NCBI GenBank assembly: GCA_017610005.1
Contig: JAFCCU010000012.1
Location: 1 to 41,559, forward strand
Direction of reading: 5' to 3'
Length of the DNA: 41,559 bases
Source of the DNA: Candidatus Woesearchaeota archaeon
Lineage (GTDB): Archaea; Nanobdellota; Nanobdellia; Woesearchaeales; B29-G15
A model generated the notes under the pieces. That model was not told where the DNA came from. It saw only the letters and a list, made by a program, of their open reading frames with translations, and did not search any database. The translations under genes and the position numbers were made by a program. Shown here one piece after another: positions 1 through 7,303 of the stretch; the first letter of the stretch is position 1; every line of letters begins with the position of its first letter.

Positions 1-1629
1 GTTGACTCTAACTTTCCACCAATACCCAGTTGAGACATTTAGATAAGGGGAATTTGTGTAGTTAAGAAATTGTGTACTTAAGTTGTATTCGGGTGATGAA
101 AAATCTGAATTATTGTCAACTACTAAATTGTAATCAACATCATCATTGTCATAATCTAATGTTTCAGACCAGTTAAAAGTCACGGTCCTGTTAGTTGTTA
201 AGGTATCATTTAATGGCCAGAGAAGGTCTGGTGGATCAGGCAGGGTATTTTGAACAGTAATTGAATCAGTATAAGTTATACCATTTTCATACCTATCAAT
301 TGGAGTAACTTCGCAAAGCCAAACATCGTTAATTGTAGTTTCATTTTCAGCAATGCTTGTATAGTTATAGTTTTCAATTGTTTCGTTGTAAAGTAAAAAT
401 ATCTGTTGGGTACCAAGGGAAACATTAAAGATTCTTATATTATCAATTAGTCCAGTAAAGTTTAGGGTATGCCCATCTTTACTTCCAATTAATAATTCAT
501 TATTGTTAGTTGATATTGCTCCAGTTGTATCAAAGTTAGTAACTTCTGTTCCATTAATGTACAATTTTAAAACAGTACCATTATAGGTTACTGCAACATG
601 ATTCCAGACATCTGCACTTAGGGCATAAGAAACATTATCTAATGAGCCAGAATTAACTTTTCCATGCAATGAGTCACTCCAATTAACTTCATAAACTCCT
701 TCTTTTGATAGTATTGTGCCAGAACTTGTATCATCTGCTTTTATCCAAAGATCAATTGTTATTTCAGTATTAATATCTAATGTGCCTGAATCACTGATGT
801 TAATATTGGCAGAACCATTAAAATAATATGAATTTCCGCTAATTCCTGTGTTATTAAAAATTGCAGCGAGTGTGCCGTTATTTCCACTTCCAGAATAGTC
901 TTTTACTTCTCTATTATTGATTGAACTATTATAATCAAAGGGCATATTTAAAACATTAAGATAACTACCTTCTTTTTTCCAATTATGAACATAGGTAATA
1001 TTATCTGATTCCGAATCAGTTCCATCCGCAGGTTCGCAAGTAAAGTTCTCACTTGAAGTTGGTTGCGCAGGAGTTATTACAGGGTTACCATGGCCTGGTT
1101 CATTGTTTTCAGTAAAATTCCAAATTGTTGAATTTGGGGAAAAATCAGTTCCATCATATGCTCCAATTTTCCAGTAATAGTTGTTTCCGTCAGTTGTAGT
1201 CCAAGTGTAATACTCATCATAATCATTATAGATCAATGTGTCTGGGCTAGTTGTAGTGTCTCCCCAAATTGAAAATTTAATTTGGTCATGGTCTAGATCA
1301 GCTGATGAGAAGTTAAGAGTGACTGAGTTGCCAATGGTTCTTGTGTTATTTCTTGGAGCAATATGTTGAGGTGTTGTTGGAGCTACATTTGAATTAAAAA
1401 ATCCTCCATAGAAAAATCCTAAGTATGAATTATATAATGTAGTATTTGTTTTCCCTACCACTGCTTCTCCTACCACTGAGTAAACATTGTAAAGGCTAGT
1501 ATCACTTTTTCCACCACCACCCGCTACAATTACATTGACATTGTAATCACTTGAGTTAGAACCAATGGATAAGACAAATGAACTTAAAAGTAGAGTAATC
1601 ACTATAAACACCACCACTCTTCTTTCCAT
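1..1629 (-). CDS. Secreted LamG-domain surface protein, 3' end beyond window
   Basis: The reading frame runs open from an ATG at 1629 to the left edge, giving 543 residues with no stop. Residues 1-20 form a signal peptide (MERRVVVFIVITLLLSSFVL). A Gly-rich segment with VAGGGG follows, as seen in secreted proteins of small archaea. Then come an immunoglobulin/fibronectin-like region and, roughly residues 225-420, a LamG/concanavalin-A-like module with the typical WNHVAVTYNG, LYINGTEV and LIDNIRIFN strands. A second Ig-like domain begins before the edge. Asn-X-Ser/Thr sequons are very frequent, so the protein is probably exported and N-glycosylated. It is a plausible acceptor for the glycan machinery to the right, but that link is inference. 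The specific ligand cannot be told. It has its own TATA-like promoter and is not in an operon with the Fic gene. Confidence 0.8.
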   Translation of the reverse strand, partial: MERRVVVFIVITLLLSSFVLSIGSNSSDYNVNVIVAGGGGKSDTSLYNVYSVVGEAVVGKTNTTLYNSYLGFFYGGFFNSNVAPTTPQHIAPRNNTRTIGNSVTLNFSSADLDHDQIKFSIWGDTTTSPDTLIYNDYDEYYTWTTTDGNNYYWKIGAYDGTDFSPNSTIWNFTENNEPGHGNPVITPAQPTSSENFTCEPADGTDSESDNITYVHNWKKEGSYLNVLNMPFDYNSSINNREVKDYSGSGNNGTLAAIFNNTGISGNSYYFNGSANINISDSGTLDINTEITIDLWIKADDTSSGTILSKEGVYEVNWSDSLHGKVNSGSLDNVSYALSADVWNHVAVTYNGTVLKLYINGTEVTNFDTTGAISTNNNELLIGSKDGHTLNFTGLIDNIRIFNVSLGTQQIFLLYNETIENYNYTSIAENETTINDVWLCEVTPIDRYENGITYTDSITVQNTLPDPPDLLWPLNDTLTTNRTVTFNWSETLDYDNDDVDYNLVVDNNSDFSSPEYNLSTQFLNYTNSPYLNVSTGYWWKVRVN

Positions 1630-1651
1630 TAATTAATTATTCTTTTGTGAA

Positions 1652-1661
1652 TTATATAAAA
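1652..1661 (-). promoter_or_regulatory. TATA box of the LamG protein gene
   Basis: On the minus strand the sequence TTTTATATAA is centred about 27 nt before the ATG at 1629. This is the spacing expected for a leaderless archaeal transcript. Confidence 0.5.
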
Positions 1662-1716
1662 TTATCGGAGGATGAGGGTTTAGTTGTTCATTACACTCAA
1701 GAAAGTTTATCATTAA

Positions 1717-2898
1717 TCATTGACTTAGTTTATTATCATCTCTTCTTTTAGCTCCTTTTGTTGAGAAAACATATTCTTCAAGTAGACCTAAGGGGATATC
1801 TAGGATGGGAATATCATTCATAAGCAGGAAATGGAAAGTAAGTAACCTTGTTGTTCTGCTGTTTCCATCAAAGAATGGGTGGATGTGTTGGAATTCATTA
1901 TGCAAATAGGCTGCAAATTCAAGTAGCTCTTTTAAGGGTCTCTTCACATTTACAAAGTCATTGTACTGCTTTACAAGTTTGCTCAATAGCAGACTCAAGT
2001 CCTTGAAATTGGCAACTTTATAATTTGGGTTTCCCTTAATATGCACATCACCCTCTCGGAGTATTCCAGCAATCTCTTTTTTATGTCCCATTGCCAGAAA
2101 ATGATAATTAAGAATATTCTCCTTAGTAATCTTAGCTTTCTCATTGACATTTTGCATCATTTTTACAAATGCATTCTGATAGTTTTCAACTTCATGAATG
2201 GCCTCTACACTTAATCCACCCGGGGCAATCTTATCACGAAGTAATCTAAATGTTTGAGATAGTGTGATTGGATTGCCTTCAAGGCTTAAGCTATGTTGAA
2301 TAAATTTAATTTTATATGTTTCAGTTAATTTTTGATATTTCCTCATGTTTACTCTTCTGAGTTTTCTAAATTTTGTAAGTTCAATTTGGATTATATCAAC
2401 ATATACTTCTTCTTTTTTTGTTACAAGAACCTTGTGCCCAAAGTATGCAATAAGATCACCTAAAAATGAATTATACGGGACAATTGCCTTGAATGGTTTT
2501 CTTGAAAGTACAAGTAAAAATCCACTTTTTTCCAGAACACCTGAAACTTTTGAAACTGTTTTGGCATTAAGACCTAAATCTTTCATACCAAAAGGTTTTT
2601 TTAGAAATGCTTGACTTAAATACTTAGCAACAGATTCTTCAAATAGTTCATTATAATTCACATCGTTTTTTATGCAATATTGTAACATCTCAAAAAGGTG
2701 TTGATGTTTTTCATTCATCGTGGTTTGATACCCATAGTCATTCTTTACAATAAGTTTCATTCTCACAAGAGTGTCCAGTATTTTCCTAATGCGTTGGTAT
2801 TCTGTCTTATTTTGTTTGAAAATTTTTATTATATCAATGGCCCCCATAGGCCCCCCATAGTTATACAATTCTACGAACACATCATACTTTTTTACCAT
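1717..2898 (-). CDS. Fic family protein with N-terminal winged helix
   Basis: Fic proteins transfer AMP or another phosphoryl-containing group to a target hydroxyl. The signature is visible at residues 340-351 as HPFFDGNSRTTR: catalytic His340, acidic Asp344 and Arg351 are present, but the third GNG glycine is Ser347. Residues 203-209 read SLSLEGN, which fits the (S/T)xxxE(G/N) inhibitory helix placed N-terminal to the core (class II architecture). The first ~150 residues are helical and look like one or two winged-helix units, so DNA binding and autoregulation are plausible. Length (393) is normal for the wHTH-Fic type. It stands alone between the LamG gene and the tRNA and reads away from the tRNA. 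A TATA-like element near 2924-2934 lies about 30 nt before the start. The target is unknown. Confidence 0.88.
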   Translation of the reverse strand: MVKKYDVFVELYNYGGPMGAIDIIKIFKQNKTEYQRIRKILDTLVRMKLIVKNDYGYQTTMNEKHQHLFEMLQYCIKNDVNYNELFEESVAKYLSQAFLKKPFGMKDLGLNAKTVSKVSGVLEKSGFLLVLSRKPFKAIVPYNSFLGDLIAYFGHKVLVTKKEEVYVDIIQIELTKFRKLRRVNMRKYQKLTETYKIKFIQHSLSLEGNPITLSQTFRLLRDKIAPGGLSVEAIHEVENYQNAFVKMMQNVNEKAKITKENILNYHFLAMGHKKEIAGILREGDVHIKGNPNYKVANFKDLSLLLSKLVKQYNDFVNVKRPLKELLEFAAYLHNEFQHIHPFFDGNSRTTRLLTFHFLLMNDIPILDIPLGLLEEYVFSTKGAKRRDDNKLSQ

Positions 2899-2930
2899 GA
2901 TGATTACTTAATGTACTCTCATTAATAAAG

Positions 2931-2951
2931 TTTTCTATTTGGGATAGAAAA
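2931..2951. promoter_or_regulatory. Inverted repeat upstream of the fic gene
   Basis: TTTTCTAT and ATAGAAAA flank a TTGGG spacer, making a perfect 8-bp inverted repeat. A further ATAGAAAA begins at 2954. It lies just upstream of the probable TATA element of the Fic gene, so it could be an operator for the winged-helix part of that protein. In such AT-rich DNA it may also be chance. Confidence 0.3.
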
Positions 2952-3113
2952 TATAGAAAACTTGTACTTTTTGTACCAATTGACACGAGATTATAACAAA
3001 TATGCTTAAATTAAGGAATGTAAACTCTAGACTGTTAAGGTTTGATTGAATGTGTTTTCATACTAAGAATATGATCGCTCCAAACCCAAAACTTTAGGAA
3101 AGTTTTGATACAA
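2952..3113. other. Intergenic stretch with a degenerate copy of the tRNA-end repeat
   Basis: No gene is visible. Positions 3062-3081 match 3248-3267 at 19 of 20 bases; the matching bases include the last part of the tRNA-Asn acceptor sequence. Positions 3088-3106 form a perfect hairpin, AAAACTTT and AAAGTTTT around an AGG loop. On the minus strand this lies downstream of the tRNA and could help end its transcript. Confidence 0.45.
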
Positions 3114-3265
3114 AAAGCGGGATTAAGCTAGCGCTTAACCCACTCAAGATAGCATACCCTGAATACTCCAGACTAAGAATATGAGCGCTAAAGCGGGATT
3201 AAGCTAGCGCTTAACCCACTCAAGATAGCATACCCTGAATACTCCAGACTAAGAATATGAGCGCT
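3114..3265. repeat. Two perfect 76-bp tandem repeats abutting the tRNA-Asn 3' end
   Basis: Copies 3114-3189 and 3190-3265 are identical. Each contains a hairpin, GGG-A-TTAAGC and GCTTAACCC around a TAGC loop (3119-3141 in the first copy). Each ends in GCGCT, which in the second copy is the discriminator end of the tRNA (overlap 3262-3265). A 20-nt partial third copy lies at 3062-3081. The unit is too long and has no spacers, so it is not a CRISPR array. It may be a duplicated tRNA 3'-flank, an integration scar or a repeated processing/termination hairpin. Confidence 0.85.
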
Positions 3266-3364
3266 CCGGCCAGGATTTGAACCTGGGACCTGTTGGTTAC
3301 CTTCAATCCCTGTTTAAAGGGTTTTGTTAACAGCCAACCGCTCCAACCACTAAGCTACCGGAGC
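3262..3364 (-). tRNA. tRNA-Asn (GUU) with a 30-nt intron
   Basis: On the minus strand the acceptor arms are GCTCCGG and CCGGAGC with discriminator G. The D arm is GCTT/GAGC, the anticodon stem GTTGG/CCAAC, and the T arm CCAGG-TTCAAAT-CCTGG. The anticodon loop CTGTTA is interrupted after A37. Anticodon GTT is at 3331-3329 and the intron at 3327-3298, with an internal CCCT/AGGG hairpin. Position 37/38 is the canonical site for archaeal bulge-helix-bulge introns removed by the splicing endonuclease. The CCA end is not encoded. A TATA-like box lies upstream at 3391-3400. Confidence 0.93.
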
Positions 3365-3390
3365 TCAATTATCTATGAATTTTTGCCTCA

Positions 3391-3400
3391 TTTATAAGCA
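3391..3400 (-). promoter_or_regulatory. TATA box of tRNA-Asn
   Basis: The minus strand reads TGCTTATAAA, centred about 31 nt before the first tRNA base. This fits a promoter starting a few bases upstream of the mature 5' end. Confidence 0.5.
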
Positions 3401-3521
3401 TTTCTGTAATCCCTTTGCGTTTTAGCATTAAATAGATTTAAGCGACTAGCTTAATTTTGATTATGTGGCCCTCAACAGTTGTGAAGCACATTTTCTTTAA
3501 GGTTTAATTTTGCTAGATATT

Positions 3522-3803
3522 TCAATAATTTATTTTGAATAACTTTTCTTCAATTTTATCAAATAACAACATTGATTCTATAAGATTTCTCAGTGCTTCA
3601 TAATAATCACGGAATACAAATGTCCATGCATCACTTTCCTTTTTAATGCTCTTTTCTTTGTCCTTGATGAAAATTAAACCTTGTTCTGCAACATTTTTTA
3701 ATGATTTTATAAGCTCCGCATCAATTTTATTCTTCTCTTTGAATTTTCCTGTAGCTAAGCATTTGTTATAAGTGCTATCTAAATCATCAATATCTATTCT
3801 CAT
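3522..3803 (-). CDS. HEPN-like partner of nucleotidyltransferase, probably C-terminally truncated
   Basis: This 93-residue protein starts immediately after the stop of the nucleotidyltransferase gene with no spacer, so the two are co-transcribed. The segment FRDYYEALRNLIESMLLFDK (about residues 69-88) resembles the helix of archaeal HEPN proteins that precedes the catalytic part. In related HEPN toxins this helix is followed by a His-containing loop and an Arg/His RNase motif. Here the frame ends eight residues later with EEKLFKINY, and no R-X4-6-H motif remains. The minus-strand DNA beyond the stop has no obvious continuation in any frame. It may be a decayed toxin that has lost RNase activity, or a short variant that only binds the antitoxin. 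The family assignment is from memory of the fold pattern and is moderate. Confidence 0.6.
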   Translation of the reverse strand: MRIDIDDLDSTYNKCLATGKFKEKNKIDAELIKSLKNVAEQGLIFIKDKEKSIKKESDAWTFVFRDYYEALRNLIESMLLFDKIEEKLFKINY

Positions 3804-4355
3804 TTAGCTTACTTCCACAAACTCTTGTATGTTTCCTTTAATTATAAAACCATTTATAATATTATTGATAAGCCCTGTTTTTATTGCATTAATCTCTTTT
3901 TTATTTTCAAATACATGTAGTTCTATATCTTTTTTAAGCCCCATTTCATATTTTTTCTTTTTTATTCCATTTGCATCTCCAAAAATAAAAATATCAATAT
4001 CAGAACCTTTGTACCAATCTCCCCGGGCGATACTACCAAAAATTATTATTGTTTTTGCTTTTTGTAAACTTAACAAATGGGCTATAAGACCGCTTTCGTG
4101 AAGTTTATTGAGCATAAAAATCCTTTTCTTTGATCGATACACCAGATTATTGCTTCCAGCCGTAAAATACGGAAACTTTCCTTTTTCCTTTTTCCTTTTT
4201 ATTAATCCTTCTTCCAAGTACTTTCTTAACCATTTGTTTATTGCTGCCCTTGTCATATCTGTTTGCCCCACAAATTCCTTAAAATGCCATTGTTTTAAGG
4301 GACTAGTTTCTAAGATTAGGCTTAATAATTGATATTCTTTGCTCGGACTTGCCAT
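3804..4355 (-). CDS. Winged-helix minimal nucleotidyltransferase (MNT antitoxin-like)
   Basis: Residues 1-75 form a winged-helix DNA-binding domain. A minimal nucleotidyltransferase domain follows with GSIARGD at 107-113 and SDID at 118-121, the metal-binding pol-beta superfamily motif; a third acidic residue is probably in DIELHV. In MNT/HEPN systems such proteins act as antitoxins, in some cases by adding AMP to the HEPN RNase. The gene is first in a two-gene unit with the HEPN-like ORF, 0 nt apart. The TATA-like box overlaps the edge of a perfect palindrome just upstream of the ATG, so the N-terminal domain probably represses its own operon. The domain call is firm; the enzymatic role here is inferred. 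Confidence 0.82.
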   Translation of the reverse strand: MASPSKEYQLLSLILETSPLKQWHFKEFVGQTDMTRAAINKWLRKYLEEGLIKRKKEKGKFPYFTAGSNNLVYRSKKRIFMLNKLHESGLIAHLLSLQKAKTIIIFGSIARGDWYKGSDIDIFIFGDANGIKKKKYEMGLKKDIELHVFENKKEINAIKTGLINNIINGFIIKGNIQEFVEVS

Positions 4356-4359
4356 ACTA

Positions 4360-4382
4360 ATAGTATATCTCAGATATACTAT
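4360..4382. promoter_or_regulatory. 23-bp perfect palindromic operator of the MNT/HEPN unit
   Basis: The two arms ATAGTATATCT and AGATATACTAT are exact reverse complements around a central C. The site starts 5 nt before the ATG at 4355 and reaches the minus-strand TATA-like box (GTTATATA, 4380-4387). A dimeric regulator bound here would block transcription start. The winged helix of the downstream antitoxin is the obvious candidate. Confidence 0.72.
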
Positions 4383-4421
4383 ATAACTCTTTCGCTTAAT
4401 TGGACGGCTCCTAAAGAAAAA

Positions 4422-4429
4422 TTAATATA
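4422..4429 (+). promoter_or_regulatory. Promoter of the DUF5989/SGNH/asparagine synthetase operon
   Basis: TTAATATA is preceded by an A-rich BRE-like run (AAAGAAAAA). Its centre is about 27 nt before the ATG at 4453, which suggests a leaderless transcript. Confidence 0.5.
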
Positions 4430-4452
4430 CTCTCTACTATCCAATCTTCATT

Positions 4453-4620
4453 ATGAATCCAATAACCCAATTTTTCAAAGAACTTTTTCAATTTTTAAAA
4501 GAGAACAAATGGTGGTGGATAATTCCGCTGATAATATTTGCAATCTTAATTGGTTTAATTATTTTTTTTAGTTTGAATGCAAAACCAATCCCTGTGTTTG
4601 TGTATAACATACCTGGGTGA
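4453..4620 (+). CDS. DUF5989-like small membrane protein
   Basis: This is a 55-residue protein. Residues 1-18 are amphipathic (MNPITQFFKELFQFLKEN), then comes a KWWW interface segment and one membrane helix (about 22-42), ending in a short hydrophobic tail with PVFVY. The pattern of a FLKE..KWW..P start, one helix and a short tail matches what I know of DUF5989, a small protein often found beside SGNH or carbamoyltransferase genes of exopolysaccharide clusters. Its stop overlaps the GTG of the SGNH gene as GTGA, so translation is probably coupled. The function is unknown; it may help the SGNH protein assemble in the membrane. Confidence 0.72.
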   Translation: MNPITQFFKELFQFLKENKWWWIIPLIIFAILIGLIIFFSLNAKPIPVFVYNIPG

Positions 4621-5501
4621 ATAAAATTAAGAAGTTGGCATTACTTGGACTTAGCATATTAATTATAATTTTATTAATTTCTGTTGGTATTAAATATAAT
4701 GATTGGCGATTTGGATATAGGGCAATTTCAAAGTTAAATGAAATTGAGCTAGACTACAACCCATTAGATCCAATTCCCCCTTATTTTACTGGTACTCATG
4801 GGGGAGTTGAAAAACACTATAACAGTCAGGGGTTAATAGGCGCCAGAGAATTTACTCGCGAAAATGAAACAAGGATTGCAATTTTGGGAGATTCATTTCT
4901 TTGGGGCCCATACTTAAATGAGTCTTCATTAACTAGCTATAAACTTCAACAATTGTTGGGCTTAGAAGTTATAGATTTAAGTTACCCTGCTTATAATACT
5001 GAAATGGAGGTAGGCAGGTTAAAATTAAAAGGGTTAGATTATAATCCAAATATTGTTCTCATTTTTTACCTTAGTAATGATATTAAAAATGGCTACTTTG
5101 ATATCGTGTTTCACCAAGAGGTAAATAAGGCGTTTGGATATTGGGAGCTAGATAACCAAGATGAAATTTTAAAAAAAGTAATTGGAGTTTATGATAAGGT
5201 ATTAGATTTTGAAACAGGATTTTATGATAATGTAGAAAAACCACTTAAGGAGTTAGCCAAGCTATCTAATGCTAATAAATTTGAAGTTGTCCTTTTGGCA
5301 TTTCCTTCTCCGCATGAGCATATAGTTAATTTAAAACGAATTGCAGATGAGCTTTCCTGGAGATTTGTAGATCTAGAGAAGAGAGGTTATAGGGATAGTG
5401 AAGAATGGTCATTGTGGGATGGGCACCCCTCAGAATATGCAAATAGTAAACTTGCAAAATTCCTTGCAGATTATTTAATGTCTGAGCAACTTGTGGAGTA
5501 G
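4617..5501 (+). CDS. Membrane-anchored SGNH/GDSL hydrolase or acyltransferase
   Basis: The protein has 294 residues. A single N-terminal membrane helix (about 7-24) is followed by an extracytoplasmic domain. Block I is GDSF with nucleophile Ser93, block III is SND (Asn154), and the catalytic Asp-His pair is DGH at 268-270. SGNH enzymes hydrolyse or transfer acyl groups, and anchored ones in glycan clusters commonly act on O-acetyl groups of polysaccharides. The GTG start overlaps the stop of the small DUF5989-like gene. The asparagine synthetase-like gene follows 32 nt later. Five other SGNH genes lie in this window. The actual acyl substrate cannot be read from the sequence. Confidence 0.85.
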   Translation: MNKIKKLALLGLSILIIILLISVGIKYNDWRFGYRAISKLNEIELDYNPLDPIPPYFTGTHGGVEKHYNSQGLIGAREFTRENETRIAILGDSFLWGPYLNESSLTSYKLQQLLGLEVIDLSYPAYNTEMEVGRLKLKGLDYNPNIVLIFYLSNDIKNGYFDIVFHQEVNKAFGYWELDNQDEILKKVIGVYDKVLDFETGFYDNVEKPLKELAKLSNANKFEVVLLAFPSPHEHIVNLKRIADELSWRFVDLEKRGYRDSEEWSLWDGHPSEYANSKLAKFLADYLMSEQLVE

Positions 5502-5533
5502 GTTTTAAATATCTTTAAGGTAATCTTCTTTTG

Positions 5534-7303
5534 ATGTGTGGGATATATGGGTTTATTGGTTTGATTGATAAAGAAAGATTAGCTAGCATGGGCAAATTTA
5601 TGACTCACAGGGGTCCTGATCAAATCGGCCATTATTTTTCTGAAAATGCATCTTTAGGCATGAACCGATTGAAAATTATTGATCCAACAGACATTGAACT
5701 TCCTTTAAAAAATGAAACCTCTTCTTTGATTTTAACATTTAACGGAGAGATATATAATTACCCTGAACTAAAAAAAGACTTAGTAAAAAAAGGGCATATT
5801 TTTACAACTGAAACTGATTTTGAAGTGATTTTGCATTTATATGAGGAGTATGGTGAAAAACTTCTTTTAAGATTAAATGGGATGTTTGCATTTGCATTAT
5901 ATGACAAAAAGCAAGAAAAATTAATAATTGCAAGGGACAGGCTTGGCATAAAACCTTTATTTTATTCTCAAATTGGAAGCAAACTTTTCTTCAGTTCTGA
6001 AGTAAAACCCTTAATTACAAAAGCTCAAGTGAATACTGCTTCTATGGCAAGATTTCTAGGATTTAGATATAACTTTGGAAGAGATACTTTATTTCAGGGA
6101 ATATCTAAGCTTGAAGCCGGCTCTTACGCAACTTTTCAAAAAGGAGGATTAGATATCATTAGATATTGGGGGATAAATTCCCAGGAAATTAAAAATCCTA
6201 AAGAAGAGCTTGATAAATTAATGCATGACTCTATTAAATTAAGACTGCAAAGTGATGTTAATTGGGGGGTTTTTTTATCTGGTGGAATTGATTCAAGTGC
6301 AATAGCGTATTATGTTAAGCAAAATGTTGAAAATTTAACTACCTTTAGCATGGATTGTGAAGAGAATAAAAATGCTGGACTTGTTGCAGATTTTCTTGGA
6401 ACAAAACATTTTTCATTCAGGTATGATAAGACAAGTATTTCTCTACTCCCCGAAATTATTTCTAGATTTGGAGAACCACTTGCTGATCCAATTGCAATTC
6501 CTACATTCCTTCTTGCAAAAGAAGCTAAAAAACATGTTACAATGGTTTTATCTGGCGAAGGCGCAGATGAGGTCTTTGGAGGGTATGAGCAATATAAAAT
6601 TATGAAAAATGCGCTGGCAATCAATAAGCACTTGCCAGACCCAGTGAAACTTTTAGGTGCTCAAGGTTTAAGAATCCTGCCTGAAAATGCAAAAGAGTTT
6701 TTCTTAAGTCTTGAATCTCCTGAAGAGGCGTATAAAATATTGGTTAGTCAATTTTCAAAAAAACAACTTAAGAAATTAGGGATTAGTCTTCCAGAAATAA
6801 AACCATTATTTGTAGGCAAGAGTACTGATATGCAATACTTTGATCTAACAAGGTTTTTGCCAGAAGATAATTTATTTAGGTTGGATCATATGCTAATGGC
6901 AAATAAAATGGAAGGGCGAGTTCCTTTTCTTGATCATAGGATAGTTGAATTTGGATTCTCTTTGCCTGCCCAAGAAAGGCAAGATAAAAAGATTTTAAGA
7001 GACTTAATGGTTGGAAGACTGCCTAAGCAAATAACACAAGCTAAGAAAAAAAGATGGATCTTTCCAACCAATGACTGGTTTCCTTTTGATGCTTTTAAGA
7101 GAATTTTTGAGGATAAGGATTTATTACAATTTTTTAATATCGAAGAATTAAAGAAAATAACAAATTATAAGAAAAGTATTAAGTATCAATTATTAAAACT
7201 TAATACTTTAACAAGATTATACTACTCAAGGCAACTTTGGAATTTACTTTGCTTTGGAATTTGGTATAAGCAGTTTATTAAGAATGAAGAGGTAGCATTT
7301 TGA
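5534..7303 (+). CDS. asnB: Glutamine-hydrolysing asparagine synthetase-like amidotransferase
   Basis: The start is placed at ATG 5534 rather than the in-frame TTG at 5531, because this leaves Cys2 as the class II glutaminase nucleophile after Met removal. The N-terminal amidotransferase domain shows MCGIYGF, HRGPD (25-29), FNGEIYNY (69-76) and ARDRLGIKP (133-141). The C-terminal synthetase domain shows the ATP-pyrophosphatase loop SGGIDSS (249-255) and SGEGADEVFGGY. The length of 589 is typical. It could make asparagine from aspartate. In glycan clusters homologues are also thought to amidate sugar acids, which fits the SGNH and glycosyltransferase neighbours. Its TGA overlaps the TTG start of the next gene (TTGA). 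Confidence 0.9.
   Translation: MCGIYGFIGLIDKERLASMGKFMTHRGPDQIGHYFSENASLGMNRLKIIDPTDIELPLKNETSSLILTFNGEIYNYPELKKDLVKKGHIFTTETDFEVILHLYEEYGEKLLLRLNGMFAFALYDKKQEKLIIARDRLGIKPLFYSQIGSKLFFSSEVKPLITKAQVNTASMARFLGFRYNFGRDTLFQGISKLEAGSYATFQKGGLDIIRYWGINSQEIKNPKEELDKLMHDSIKLRLQSDVNWGVFLSGGIDSSAIAYYVKQNVENLTTFSMDCEENKNAGLVADFLGTKHFSFRYDKTSISLLPEIISRFGEPLADPIAIPTFLLAKEAKKHVTMVLSGEGADEVFGGYEQYKIMKNALAINKHLPDPVKLLGAQGLRILPENAKEFFLSLESPEEAYKILVSQFSKKQLKKLGISLPEIKPLFVGKSTDMQYFDLTRFLPEDNLFRLDHMLMANKMEGRVPFLDHRIVEFGFSLPAQERQDKKILRDLMVGRLPKQITQAKKKRWIFPTNDWFPFDAFKRIFEDKDLLQFFNIEELKKITNYKKSIKYQLLKLNTLTRLYYSRQLWNLLCFGIWYKQFIKNEEVAF

Noticed and set aside
2345-2925. Plus-strand frames inside the Fic gene
   Set aside because: They are antisense shadows of a gene with clear motifs.
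3114-3265. CRISPR array
   Set aside because: There are only two 76-bp units directly joined, without spacers and without cas genes.
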